This document shows positions 25,607 through 34,589 of a stretch of DNA of 40,993 nt, in pieces (position 1 is the first letter of the stretch; each line of letters begins with the position of its first letter). A program made the position numbers and the translations under genes. Under the pieces are notes generated by a model. It had not been told where the DNA came from and made no database searches. It worked only from the letters and a program-made list of their open reading frames with translations. Origin of the DNA: an uncultured Opitutaceae bacterium (GTDB lineage: Bacteria > Verrucomicrobiota > Verrucomicrobiia > Opitutales > Opitutaceae); the NCBI GenBank assembly GCA_903929355.1, contig CAIYUN010000032.1, forward strand, positions 1-40,993. Direction: 5' to 3'.

Positions 25607-25786
25607 AATGCGGACTGCGGATTTCGGACTGCGGAATGGTAAGGCCCTCTTCCCTCCCTCCGCCTTTATAACTCTCTCCTCCGAATTCCGCCCCACCGCC
25701 GTTCCATCCATTCTCGTTTCCACCTCAAAAGCGCCGTCCCCAAATTAATCTCCTTCTCCGTGCCCTCGGTGTCCTCCGTGTTAAAT
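25607..25786 (+). repeat. Intergenic repeats between fucosidase genes 3 and 4
   Basis: ATGCGGACTGCGGATTTCGG and further GACTGCGGAATGG (25607-25639) directly follow the stop codon; this is the inverted form of the CCGCACTCCGCA family at sufD. CTCCGTGCCCTCGGTG and TCCTCCGTGTTAAAT (25756-25786) match the sufB-leader family and end 17 nt before the next ATG. The rest of the 197-bp gap shows no gene. Confidence 0.75.
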
Positions 25787-25803
25787 CTTTCCTATCCTTC
25801 GTC

Positions 25804-27492
25804 ATGAACACCCGTCGCGATTTCATCAAAACCTCCGCGCTGGCCGCCGGCGCCAGCCTGACCGCGCCGCTCTGGCCGTCGCTGGCCCGCGCCGCCGGCG
25901 CGTCGTCGTCGTCGTCGGGGCGCACCATCGCAGCCGGGCCATTTCAGCCGACGTGGGAATCGCACGTCAAAAACTACCAGGTGCCCGAGTGGTATCGCGA
26001 CGCGAAGTTCGGCATCTGGGCGCACTGGACCGCGCAGTGCGTCCCCGAGCAGGGCGACTGGTATGCGCGCAACATGTATATCCAGGGCAGCCCCGCGTAT
26101 AACTACCATGTCAAGACCTACGGCCACCCCTCAAAGTTCGGCTTCAAGGACATTGACCACCTGTGGAAAGCCGAAAAGTGGGAGCCGGAGAAACTGATGG
26201 CGCTCTACAAAAAAGCCGGCGCAAAATATTTTTTCGCCCTCGCCACCCATCACGACAATTTTGACGCCTTCAACTCCAGGTTTTCCGACTGGAACGCCGT
26301 CAAACAAGGCCCGCAGCGCGACCTCGTGGGCACCTGGGCGAAGATCGCGCGGACGAACGGCCTGCGCTTTGGGGTGAGCAATCACTCGTCTTGGGCCAAC
26401 CGCTGGCTGCAACCGGCCTATGGCTACGATGCGGAAGGGCCGCTGGCCGGCGTGCGCTACGACGCCTACACCCTGACCAAGGCCGACGGGATGGGCCGGT
26501 GGTGGGAGGGGCTTGACCCGCAGGATTTGTACACCGGGAACGTCGTGAAGATTCCCGACGGGATCAAAAGCGCCGCCGAGATGCGCACTTGGATCAACGC
26601 CAACACCAGCCTTGGTGCGGGCAACCCGATGCCGGCCGACGATTTTTGCGAGAACTGGTTCAGGCGCTGTCAGGATTGCGTGGACCAATACCAGCCCGAC
26701 GTGCTGTACTTCGACACCAACGAGCTGCCGCTCGGCCAGGTCGGGCTCGATGTGGTCACGCACTACTACAACTCCAGTTGCGCGCGGAACGGCGGCCAGG
26801 TGGACGTGGTGGTCAACGGCAAGCACATCAAGCCGGCGCACGTCGGCGCGTTTGTCGAGGACATCGAGCGCGCCACGGCCAATGGCATCCGGCCCGATCC
26901 CTGGCAGACCGACACCTGCATCGGCGACTGGCACTACAAACGCTCGTTGTATGACACCAAAGGTTACAAGACCGTGGCTGAAATCGTCAGCACCCTCACG
27001 GATGTGGTGAGCAAGAACGGCAACTTGATGCTCAACATCCCGCTGCGCGGCGACGGCTCGATCGACGACCAGGAGGAGGCCTTTCTCGCCGGCCTGACGG
27101 CGTGGATGGACCTCAACTCCGAGGGCATCTACGCCACGCGGCCCTGGAAAATCTACGGCGAGGGCCCGTCCACCACCGCCCGCCCGGCCGCGCGTGGCGC
27201 CGGCGCGCGCGGCGCGGCCCCGCGCAGCACGAGCGAGGATATCCGCTTCACCACCAAGGGTGATACGCTCTACGCCTTTGTCGGCGCCTGGCCCGAGTCG
27301 CGCCGCGCGATGGTCAAGTCCCTGGCCAACAATTCACCGCAGGTCGCCGGTCGGAAGGTCACCGACGTTTCCCTGCTCGGCCACGGTGGCCGGCTCGACT
27401 GGTCGCAGACTGACGCAGGCCTCGTCGTGAAACTGCCGGACCAAGCCCCCGGCGAACACGCCTTCACCCTGCGGGTCAAGGGACTGACCTAG
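25804..27492 (+). CDS. GH29 alpha-L-fucosidase, Tat-exported
   Basis: A 562-aa GH29 enzyme with Tat signal TRRDFIKTSALAAGASL. Core: WYRDAKFGIWAHWTAQCVP, YFFALATHHDNFDAFNSRF and the expected nucleophile D304 in DVLYFDTNELPLGQVG. VVSKNGNLMLNIPLRGDG closes the barrel. A low-complexity Ala/Arg/Gly stretch (about 455-480) joins it to the C-terminal sandwich (DIRFTTKGDTLYAFVGAWP). Closest in the window to the copies at 22257 and 27536. ATG 25804 follows a repeat leader, and a 197-bp gap separates it from gene 3, so it may have its own promoter. Confidence 0.94.
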   Translation: MNTRRDFIKTSALAAGASLTAPLWPSLARAAGASSSSSGRTIAAGPFQPTWESHVKNYQVPEWYRDAKFGIWAHWTAQCVPEQGDWYARNMYIQGSPAYNYHVKTYGHPSKFGFKDIDHLWKAEKWEPEKLMALYKKAGAKYFFALATHHDNFDAFNSRFSDWNAVKQGPQRDLVGTWAKIARTNGLRFGVSNHSSWANRWLQPAYGYDAEGPLAGVRYDAYTLTKADGMGRWWEGLDPQDLYTGNVVKIPDGIKSAAEMRTWINANTSLGAGNPMPADDFCENWFRRCQDCVDQYQPDVLYFDTNELPLGQVGLDVVTHYYNSSCARNGGQVDVVVNGKHIKPAHVGAFVEDIERATANGIRPDPWQTDTCIGDWHYKRSLYDTKGYKTVAEIVSTLTDVVSKNGNLMLNIPLRGDGSIDDQEEAFLAGLTAWMDLNSEGIYATRPWKIYGEGPSTTARPAARGAGARGAAPRSTSEDIRFTTKGDTLYAFVGAWPESRRAMVKSLANNSPQVAGRKVTDVSLLGHGGRLDWSQTDAGLVVKLPDQAPGEHAFTLRVKGLT

Positions 27493-27535
27493 GCCCGTGT
27501 TTTCACCCAATTATTGTTTCAACCCACCTCCCCTC

Positions 27536-29263
27536 ATGCACCACTCCCACCTCACCCGCCGCCATTTCCTCAAGCATTCCGCGTTCCTCGCCGGCGCGGG
27601 CGCGGCGGCGCGCTTCATGCCGTCCGGCCTCCGCGCCGCCAACGCCGCCGCCGCGACTGCGGGGCCCGTCCGTCCCCTGCCACCCGCGCCCACGGCGATC
27701 CCCACCCCGCCGGGCTGGGGAGTGATGGACGGCCCGTTTCAGCCGAACTTTGAGTCGCTCACCGCCGGCTATCGCATGCCGGATTGGTTCCGGGACGCCA
27801 AGTTCGGCATGTGGGCGCATTGGGGTCCGCAATGCGTGCCGGAACAGGGCGACTGGTATGCGAAGAACATGTATATCGAGAGCCACGCCATCCATAAATT
27901 TCACATTGAGAAATACGGCCACCCGTCGAAGTTCGGCTTCAAGGATGTGTGCCACCTGTTCAAGGCCGAACGCTGGGACCCGGAGCACCTGATCGGCCTC
28001 TACAAGCGGGCGGGCGCAAAATATTTCATGTGCATGGCCAACCACCATGACAACTTCGACAATTTCGACTCGACCTACCAGCCGTGGAACTCCGTCGCGA
28101 TCGGCCCGAAGCGCAGCCTGGTCGGCGGCTGGGAAAAGGCCGTCCGCGCGGCCGGCCTGAAGTTCGCCATCTCCAGCCATGGCGACCGCGCCTGGAGCTG
28201 GTATCAGGAGGCCCAACTCGCCGACACGACTGGTCCCATGGCGGGCGTGCCCTACGACGGCCAGATGACCAAGGCCGACGGGAAGGGTCTGTGGTGGGAG
28301 GGCCTCGATCCGCAGGATTACTACGCCCAATATCACCGCCCGGGTGAATACAAGTGGAACTTTGCCGGCACTCCCCCGGTGGATCCGGCCTTCAGCGAAA
28401 AGTTCTTCAACCGCACAATCGATCTCATCAACAAACACAGTCCGGACCTGCTCTATTTCGACGACTCCGTCCTGCCCCACTATCCGACCAACGACATCGG
28501 CCTCCGCATCGCCGCCTATCTCTACAATCACAACTTCAAGCGCAATCGCGGCAGCCTCGACGTGGTGCTGACCGGCAAGGACCTCAACGAGGCGCAGAGC
28601 CGGGCCCTGGTCATGGACATCGAACGGGGCGGGGCCGGGGCCATCCGCGCCGAACCGTGGCAGACCGACACCTGCATCGGCTCCTGGCATTACCACATCA
28701 AGCACCTCACCAATCACGATTACAAGAACGCCCGCGACATCGCCCGCATGCTCGTGGACAATGTGAGCAAGAACGGCAATCTCATGCTCAACATCCCGCT
28801 GCCCGGCCATGGCGAGCCCGATTCCGACGAACTCGCGATCATCGCCGATTTCACCACCTGGATGGATCGGAACAATTCCGGCATCTATGCCACCCGCCCC
28901 TGGCGGGTCTTTGGCGAGGGCTCGACCGCCCCGGCCGCCGGCAATGGCATCGGCAAGCGGGCGGGCGGTCCCGCGCCGACCTTCACCGCGCGTGATATTC
29001 GTTTCATGCAGAAAGGAGACACGCTCTTCGCGTTCGTGATGGACTGGCCGGCGGACGGCAAGCTCGTCATCTCGTCCCTCGCGACGGGTGCGGCGACCGG
29101 GGTCGGCAATGTCGAACGCATTGAGCTCATCGGCGTCAACGCGCCGCTCGCCTTCACCCGCGACGCCGCCGGCCTGAATGTGACGCTGCCAGCCCAAAAG
29201 GTCGGCAGCTACGTTTATGGCTTCAAAATCAGCGGCCGCGGGCTGACCACCCCGGCGGCCTGA
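27536..29263 (+). CDS. GH29 alpha-L-fucosidase, Tat-exported
   Basis: A 575-aa GH29 enzyme with Tat signal TRRHFLKHSAFLAGAGAAA. Core: WFRDAKFGMWAHWGPQCVP, YFMCMANHHDNFDNFDSTY, FAISSHGDRAWSWY, and the expected nucleophile D309 in DLLYFDDSVLP. NVSKNGNLMLNIPLPGHG and the beta-sandwich (ARDIRFMQKGDTLFAFVMDW) follow. ATG 27536 is chosen because it places the Tat motif at the N-terminus. It lies 43 bp after gene 4 and 51 bp before the GH2 gene, consistent with one transcript. Confidence 0.94.
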   Translation: MHHSHLTRRHFLKHSAFLAGAGAAARFMPSGLRAANAAAATAGPVRPLPPAPTAIPTPPGWGVMDGPFQPNFESLTAGYRMPDWFRDAKFGMWAHWGPQCVPEQGDWYAKNMYIESHAIHKFHIEKYGHPSKFGFKDVCHLFKAERWDPEHLIGLYKRAGAKYFMCMANHHDNFDNFDSTYQPWNSVAIGPKRSLVGGWEKAVRAAGLKFAISSHGDRAWSWYQEAQLADTTGPMAGVPYDGQMTKADGKGLWWEGLDPQDYYAQYHRPGEYKWNFAGTPPVDPAFSEKFFNRTIDLINKHSPDLLYFDDSVLPHYPTNDIGLRIAAYLYNHNFKRNRGSLDVVLTGKDLNEAQSRALVMDIERGGAGAIRAEPWQTDTCIGSWHYHIKHLTNHDYKNARDIARMLVDNVSKNGNLMLNIPLPGHGEPDSDELAIIADFTTWMDRNNSGIYATRPWRVFGEGSTAPAAGNGIGKRAGGPAPTFTARDIRFMQKGDTLFAFVMDWPADGKLVISSLATGAATGVGNVERIELIGVNAPLAFTRDAAGLNVTLPAQKVGSYVYGFKISGRGLTTPAA

Positions 29264-29314
29264 TGCACCGCCCGCGTCCGGAATTCTTGCCGCCGGGCGG
29301 GCCACCCTCGCCTT

Positions 29315-31873
29315 ATGTCACGTTTCTTCTCCCGCCTCGCTCTGTTCCTGGTTTGGGGCCCGCTGCTCTCGGCGGCCCCGCTGCGCCAGACCCTCAGCCT
29401 CAACCGCGACTGGAAATTCTCGCCCGGCGATGTTCCTGCCGCGGCGGCCCCGGGGTTCGACGACGCCGCGTGGGCGGCCGTCGGCCTGCCGCATTCTTTC
29501 AGCGCGCCCTATTTTCAGTGGAAGGATTTTTACACCGGCTACGGCTGGTATCGCCGGCACCTTGACGTCAGGCCGGAGTGGGCGGGCCAGCGGGTCTTCG
29601 TGGAGTTTGCTGGGGTGTTTCAGGTCGCCGAGGTGTTTGTCAACGGCACGCGCATCGGTGAGCACCGGGGCGGTTACACCGGCTTCTCGATCGACGTCAC
29701 CCCGGCGCTGCATCCGGGTGACAACGTGCTCTCGGTGCGGGTGAACAACAACTGGGACGCCCGGCTCGCGCCGCGGGCCGGCGACCATAATTTCATCGGC
29801 GGCATCTACCGCGATGTGAACCTGGTCGTGACCGACCCGCTCCATGTCACCTGGTATGGGACGTTTGTCACCACGCCGGATGTTTCCGCGGCGTCCAGCA
29901 CGGTGAACGTGAAAACCGAAATCCAAAACCAGGGCGCGGGCGCCCAAAGCTGCCTGGTGGAGACCAGCATCCTCGACCCCGACGGCCAGACGGTCGCCCG
30001 CGTGTCCTCCACGCTGAACGTCGCCGCCGGCGGCACCGTGACCTTTGACCAGACCAGCCCCGCCATCCCCGCCCCGAAGCTGTGGCAGCCCGACCATCCC
30101 GTGCTCTACACCGCCGCGACCACGGTGTCGGCGGGCGGTCGGCCGGTGGACGACTTCCGGACGCCCTTTGGTTTCCGCTGGTTCAAATGGACGGCTGACC
30201 AGGGCTTTTTTATCAACGGTGAGCACCGCTATTTTCACGGGGCCAACGTCCACCAGGACCACGCGGGCTGGGCTAACGCCGTCACCCAGGCCGGCGTCTG
30301 GCGCGATGTGAGGTTCATCAAGGATGCGGGGCTCGATTTCATCCGCGGCTCGCACTATCCGCACCATCCGGTTTTTGCCGACGCCTGCGACCGGCTCGGG
30401 GTGCTGTTTTGGTCGGAGAACTGTTTTTGGGCCGTGGGCGGCGCGCACCAGGAGGGCGGCTGGACGGCTGAGGCCTATCCCACCGTGCCGGCCGACCAGG
30501 CGCCCTTTGAACAGAGTGTGCTCGACACGCTGCGCGATGAGATCCGGATTTTCCGCAACCATCCCTCCATCGTCGTCTGGAGCATGTGCAACGAGGTGTT
30601 TTTCTCGGGCAACCAGCCCAAGGTGAAGGCGCTGCTGAGCAAGTCGGTCGCGCTCGCGCACGAGCTCGACCCCACGCGCCCGGCGGCGATCGGCGGCTCC
30701 CAGCGCGGGGGTCTCGACCGGCTCGGTGACATCGCGGGTTACAACGGCGACGGCGCACGGCTTTACCTCAATCCCGGTTTTCCCAGCGCCGTCACCGAAT
30801 ATGGCAGCGTCTCCTCGAACCGTCCGGGGACCTACAACGGCCAGTTCAAGGCTGCGGACAAGATGAACTTTGACACGCCCGAGTATCCCTGGCGCAGCGG
30901 GCAGGTCGTCTGGTGCGGTTTCGACTACGGCACCATCCTCGGCCCCGTGGCCGGTTCCAAGGGGCTCGTGGACTATTTCCGCGTGCCGAAGCGCTCGTGG
31001 TATTGGTATCGCAACGAATACCTGAAAATCCCCCCGCCGGCCTGGCCGCAGTCCGGCACGCCTGCGAAACTCACCCTCACGGCGGACCAGACCACGATTC
31101 GCGGCACCGACGCCACCGACGACGCCCAGCTTTTGGTCACCGTCTGTGACGCGGCCGGCCACCCGCTGAGCAACTCGCCGCCGGTCACTCTGGCCATCGA
31201 GTCAGGGCCGGGCGAGTTCCCAACCGGGCGCGCCATCACCTTCGAGCCGAACTCCGACATCTACATCCGCGACGGTCAGGCCGCGATGGAGTTGCGCTCC
31301 TACTCCGGCGGGTCGACCGTGATCCGCGCCACTTCACCCGGCTTGCCGGACGCGGTGCTCACCATCACCACCCAGGGCGAGCCGCAATTTGTCCCCGGCC
31401 AGACGCCCGTTGCGCCCAACCGGCCCTACGCGCGTTTCGTCCGCACGGCCGCGACGGCGGCCGGCAATCAGAACATCGCCCTGAACCGCCCGACCAGCGC
31501 GAGCAGCGAGGCCCCCGGCCATAGTGGTGCGCTCGCCGTGGATGGCAACGCCAGCTCCTACTGGTCGGCGACGACCGCCAGCCCCGGCGCCTGGTGGCAG
31601 GTGGACCTGGAGCAGCCGCACACGCTGGAAACCATCGAAACCACCTTCCCCGCCGTCGGCAATTTCCGCTACAAAATCGAGGGCTCGGCCGACGGCGCCG
31701 CTTGGACCCTGCTCGTGGATCAGACTCGTGCAGTTGGCACCGATCAGACGCGGATCGATGCTTTTCCTCCGGACAGTCACTTTCAATTTGTCCGCCTCAC
31801 CTTCACCGGATTGCCCGCCGACCGATCTCCCGCGATTGGCGAAGTGAAGATTAAAGGCCAGCACTGGCCGTGA
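29315..31873 (+). CDS. GH2 beta-galactosidase-like enzyme with C-terminal F5/8 (CBM32-like) domain
   Basis: An 852-aa exported glycosidase. Sec signal at residues 1-20. The jelly-roll sugar-binding domain (LNRDWKFSPGD, GWYRRHLDV, NFIGGIYRDVNLV) leads to an Ig-like domain and a TIM barrel with predicted acid/base E427 (WSMCNEVFF) and nucleophile E495 (AVTEYGS). Additional beta domains (about 585-700) precede an F5/8 type C module (about 720-850: NIALNRPTSASSEA, WWQVDLEQPHTLETIE). Family GH2 covers beta-galactosidase, mannosidase and glucuronidase; motifs favour galactosidase. It would act after or with the fucosidases on a branched galactose-containing polymer (inference). Confidence 0.92.
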   Translation: MSRFFSRLALFLVWGPLLSAAPLRQTLSLNRDWKFSPGDVPAAAAPGFDDAAWAAVGLPHSFSAPYFQWKDFYTGYGWYRRHLDVRPEWAGQRVFVEFAGVFQVAEVFVNGTRIGEHRGGYTGFSIDVTPALHPGDNVLSVRVNNNWDARLAPRAGDHNFIGGIYRDVNLVVTDPLHVTWYGTFVTTPDVSAASSTVNVKTEIQNQGAGAQSCLVETSILDPDGQTVARVSSTLNVAAGGTVTFDQTSPAIPAPKLWQPDHPVLYTAATTVSAGGRPVDDFRTPFGFRWFKWTADQGFFINGEHRYFHGANVHQDHAGWANAVTQAGVWRDVRFIKDAGLDFIRGSHYPHHPVFADACDRLGVLFWSENCFWAVGGAHQEGGWTAEAYPTVPADQAPFEQSVLDTLRDEIRIFRNHPSIVVWSMCNEVFFSGNQPKVKALLSKSVALAHELDPTRPAAIGGSQRGGLDRLGDIAGYNGDGARLYLNPGFPSAVTEYGSVSSNRPGTYNGQFKAADKMNFDTPEYPWRSGQVVWCGFDYGTILGPVAGSKGLVDYFRVPKRSWYWYRNEYLKIPPPAWPQSGTPAKLTLTADQTTIRGTDATDDAQLLVTVCDAAGHPLSNSPPVTLAIESGPGEFPTGRAITFEPNSDIYIRDGQAAMELRSYSGGSTVIRATSPGLPDAVLTITTQGEPQFVPGQTPVAPNRPYARFVRTAATAAGNQNIALNRPTSASSEAPGHSGALAVDGNASSYWSATTASPGAWWQVDLEQPHTLETIETTFPAVGNFRYKIEGSADGAAWTLLVDQTRAVGTDQTRIDAFPPDSHFQFVRLTFTGLPADRSPAIGEVKIKGQHWP

Positions 31874-31972
31874 ACAGCCCGTGCCTCGCCTGGGGTTCGG
31901 GCCAATTGAACCAACGCGGAGGGCGGGTGTGCCATTGATTGACGGATTCTCCTCTCAGTAAATTACGTTGTC

Positions 31973-32325
31973 ATGGCCACCCACACGCCCGTCAACGACC
32001 GGCTCGTCATTCACACGAAGCAGGCCGCGTATCGCTCCTACGTCATCGGCCTGGCGGTTCCGGCATGGGGGGTGCCGAAGGTGCTGTTATGGGACACCGG
32101 CGACCCTTGTCATTATGTGCGGCACGCCGCGGCGAAAGCCGACGGCCCAGCCACGGCCTCTGCGCAGGAAATTTTGATCATCGGCGGCGAGGGCCACCAA
32201 GCGGGTCGGCCGACGACGCTGACGTGCGGTATGCGCGGCTGGAGCAATGGGCTCGCGAGCGATTTCCGCTGGTGGACGGCCCCGCCAACGCGAACCTTCC
32301 GCTGGTCGCGGCGGCTGCGGGCTGA
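31973..32325 (+). pseudogene. Frameshifted fragment of a FAD-dependent oxidoreductase with Rieske-type partner domain
   Basis: From 31973 one frame reads TPVNDRLVIHTKQAAYRSYV, then VLLWDTGDPCHYVR and ILIIGGEGHQAGR. Near 32205 the homology jumps to another frame: DDADVRYARLEQWARERFPL. Together they match the middle of FAD-dependent DadA-like oxidoreductases (NTPVNDR, HTKQA, YWDTADPYHYVR, VGGEDHKTGQ, ARLE.WARERFP) often fused to a Rieske domain. The FAD-binding N-terminus and the C-terminus are missing. A read-through frame links it to the DUF3309 peptide, but that is chance. Confidence 0.72.
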
Positions 32326-32398
32326 TTTTCACCTCATTATTTTCGGGTGGGTGAAGGCCCCATTGGGGAAGGGACGGAGCGGTGATATCCTACAGCCT

Positions 32399-32557
32399 AT
32401 GAATCCAATCCTCCTCATCCTTGTTCTTCTTCTCCTGTTCGGCGGCGGCGGCTTTTACCTTGGCGGCCCCGTCATTGGCGGCAGCGGCCTCGGCCTCGTT
32501 CTCTTGATCTGCCTGATCGTCTTTTTATTTGGCGGATTCCGCAGCACGAAAAGCTAG
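32399..32557 (+). CDS. DUF3309-like 52-aa membrane peptide
   Basis: ATG 32399 opens a 52-aa hydrophobic peptide: MNPILLILVLLLLFGGGGF, then GGSGLGLVLLICLIVFLFGG. Two hydrophobic helices separated by a Gly-rich loop, with GLGLVLLI at the start of the second, match the short DUF3309 family. The function is unknown; these peptides lie in the inner membrane. The frame is open upstream into the oxidoreductase fragment, so the start is chosen from the family length. Confidence 0.75.
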   Translation: MNPILLILVLLLLFGGGGFYLGGPVIGGSGLGLVLLICLIVFLFGGFRSTKS

Positions 32558-32850
32558 CCTGGGCGCATGGTCGCTCTGGCGAGGGCCGAGGCTTGGGGCG
32601 GGATCGCCCCAGGGGCTGGGCCGGGGCTGGCGCAGCCGCCTTCCGGCCAATTCTTCGCCGCCCCCTGATCCGTGCATCTGAGCAGGTGGACGAAGCGGTC
32701 TGGAAATGAACGTCGCGCTGGACACGAACGTCGGCAGCGACTTCCCGCAGGGCGAGCTCACCCGGGTGGGGATCATCCGCCGGCCTACCGATCGGAGGTG
32801 GCTTCACACCCCATGGCGGAGTCGCCGCGCACGGAGCATGGTCAACCCTT
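32558..32850. other. 293-bp region without recognisable gene
   Basis: Several short frames cross this stretch on both strands, but none shows a domain, a signal peptide or conserved motif that I recognise. It may hold the promoter of the following oxidoreductase gene. No strong terminator or repeat is visible. Confidence 0.5.
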
Positions 32851-34572
32851 ATGCACCCAACGTCCGCCGGCGCGCCTGCGCCGCATTTTTCCCGTCGGAA
32901 GCCCGCGGACACCACTGTCGCCATTTTCGGAGCTGGCATCGCCGGATTGTCCGCGGCGCATGAACTGGTCCGTCTGGGCTACAAGGTTTCGGTCTATGAG
33001 TCCAACCCCGAGGCCGGTGGATTTTTCCGGAGCGCCCGCCTCCCCCAGAACGAAAACACGCCATCCGAATATTCCTGGCACGGTTTCGGTCCCTGGTATC
33101 ACAATGTTTTCGACCTGATGAAGCAGATCCCGTTCGACCAAACCGGGAGCGTGTACGACAAAGCCCTTTCCCGTCCGGTCAATTTCGGGGTTTTCCCGGA
33201 CCGAGGGGACGCTGGGTTTTATGACCGCGGCCTGGTCAGTATTCCCAAGATGTTTCGGATGACGAAAGTGGGTTTTGTCCGGTGGACCTGGCTGATGCTG
33301 AAGACCTGGACCGCCAATCGCCGCACGCAGGTGGTCTATGCCAGGCAAAACGCTGCCGAAAAGTTGAAACCCCTGCTGAGTGCATCCAGTTATATCACGT
33401 GGCGGTCAAGCTTCGGGCCGTGGATCGGCTCGGAGTGGACCAAGGTCTCGCTGCACCAGGTGGGCCTGTTTTTCCGCAAACAGCTGATCAGCAAACCAAC
33501 GCATGCCCATCCGGCGGACGAAGAGGGGCCGGCCTGGACCCAGGGCGCGGGTGACGGGTGGCTTTTGCTGCGCGGTCCGAGCAGTGAATATTGGTTCAAC
33601 AAGTGGGTGGCGCACCTCGAAGGGAGCGGAGTTCGATTTTTTTGGCGGGAGTCGCTCGCCCAGCTTGGCTTCGACAGCCAAAATATCACCTCCGCCCGAT
33701 TGACCTCCGGGGGCGAGATTACCGCCGACCTCTATGTGCTCGCGATCAACCCGTTTGCGACGGCCGAGATTGTGGCCCGGACGCCGGCTTTGGAAAAAGA
33801 AAGGGAGTTACGGCTGTTCAAGCCCCTCATCCAGGACGGTCCGCACACCCAGGTTTCCTTCCGGATCGCTTTTGACGAACTCATTCTCTTCCCGCGCGAG
33901 CGCACCGCGGTCGTCGTCACCGACTCCGAGTTTAATCTGACCCTTTGCGCCGAGGAGCAGGTCTGGAAGCCCGAGGTGAAGTTGGGCGGCAACGTCAAAT
34001 CACTTTGGACCGGGACCAGTTGTGCCGGAACCGTCCCGGGGCGGATCCATCAACTCCCGGTGACCAGGTGCACGAAGGAGCAGTTCATCGAGGAGGTGAA
34101 GGCCCAGATCTTCAGTTGCCAGTCACTCGACGCCTTGATCAAGGAAGCCAATGGAGGCCGGGGGCTGGCCGATTTTGCCATCAGCAAGATCGAAGTCTGG
34201 CACGAGTGGCACTTTTCCCCCGAGGGGATCAAGCCGCTTCAGCCCAAGTGGGTCACGACCACCCACACCCAAGCGTATCTGCCCGATCAGGTGACCTCCA
34301 TCCCGAATCTATTCCTGGCCGGAGCACATACCCGGACGGCCGCCGATGTGTGGAGCATCGAAGGCGCCGTGGAAAGCGGCCGGAGAGCCGCCCAGGCGAT
34401 AGATCCACGGGTCAAAGTCCTCCCGCAATACAAGCCTCTCTGGCTGCGAATTCTCAGTGCAATCGACGATGGGTGTTTTGCCCTTGGCGTCCCCCACGTG
34501 CTCGATCTCCTGTTGGGCGGATTTCTCCTGGCGGCCGCCGTGGGCCTCGGGCTGTGGATTTATCACCCATGA
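32851..34572 (+). CDS. FAD-dependent amine-oxidase/phytoene-desaturase-like oxidoreductase, membrane-anchored
   Basis: A 573-aa flavoprotein. The Rossmann dinucleotide motif is VAIFGAGIAGLSAAHEL with E50 ending the second strand (VSVYES), and GGFFRSA follows. The C-terminal FAD motif is NLFLAGAHTRTAADVWSIEG, then AVESGRRAAQAI. Overall it resembles the phytoene desaturase/hydroxysqualene dehydroxylase group of amine-oxidase-like enzymes. A hydrophobic C-terminal helix (about 546-568) suggests membrane anchoring. No carotenoid or hopanoid genes adjoin it, so the substrate is open. Both neighbours on either side are broken genes, yet this one is intact. Confidence 0.85.
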   Translation: MHPTSAGAPAPHFSRRKPADTTVAIFGAGIAGLSAAHELVRLGYKVSVYESNPEAGGFFRSARLPQNENTPSEYSWHGFGPWYHNVFDLMKQIPFDQTGSVYDKALSRPVNFGVFPDRGDAGFYDRGLVSIPKMFRMTKVGFVRWTWLMLKTWTANRRTQVVYARQNAAEKLKPLLSASSYITWRSSFGPWIGSEWTKVSLHQVGLFFRKQLISKPTHAHPADEEGPAWTQGAGDGWLLLRGPSSEYWFNKWVAHLEGSGVRFFWRESLAQLGFDSQNITSARLTSGGEITADLYVLAINPFATAEIVARTPALEKERELRLFKPLIQDGPHTQVSFRIAFDELILFPRERTAVVVTDSEFNLTLCAEEQVWKPEVKLGGNVKSLWTGTSCAGTVPGRIHQLPVTRCTKEQFIEEVKAQIFSCQSLDALIKEANGGRGLADFAISKIEVWHEWHFSPEGIKPLQPKWVTTTHTQAYLPDQVTSIPNLFLAGAHTRTAADVWSIEGAVESGRRAAQAIDPRVKVLPQYKPLWLRILSAIDDGCFALGVPHVLDLLLGGFLLAAAVGLGLWIYHP

Positions 34573-34589
34573 GCGCGGTGACCAACTGT

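Noticed and set aside
27503-31162. Two minus-strand frames of 600 and 614 codons opposite the last GH29 gene and the GH2 gene
   Set aside because: Both are antisense shadows of well-supported glycosidase genes; the translations show no recognisable motif.
31973-32557. A single 194-aa gene covering the oxidoreductase fragment and the hydrophobic peptide
   Set aside because: The N-terminal part matches a family that changes frame at about 32205, and the last 52 codons form a complete DUF3309-like peptide with its own ATG. The joined frame is accidental.
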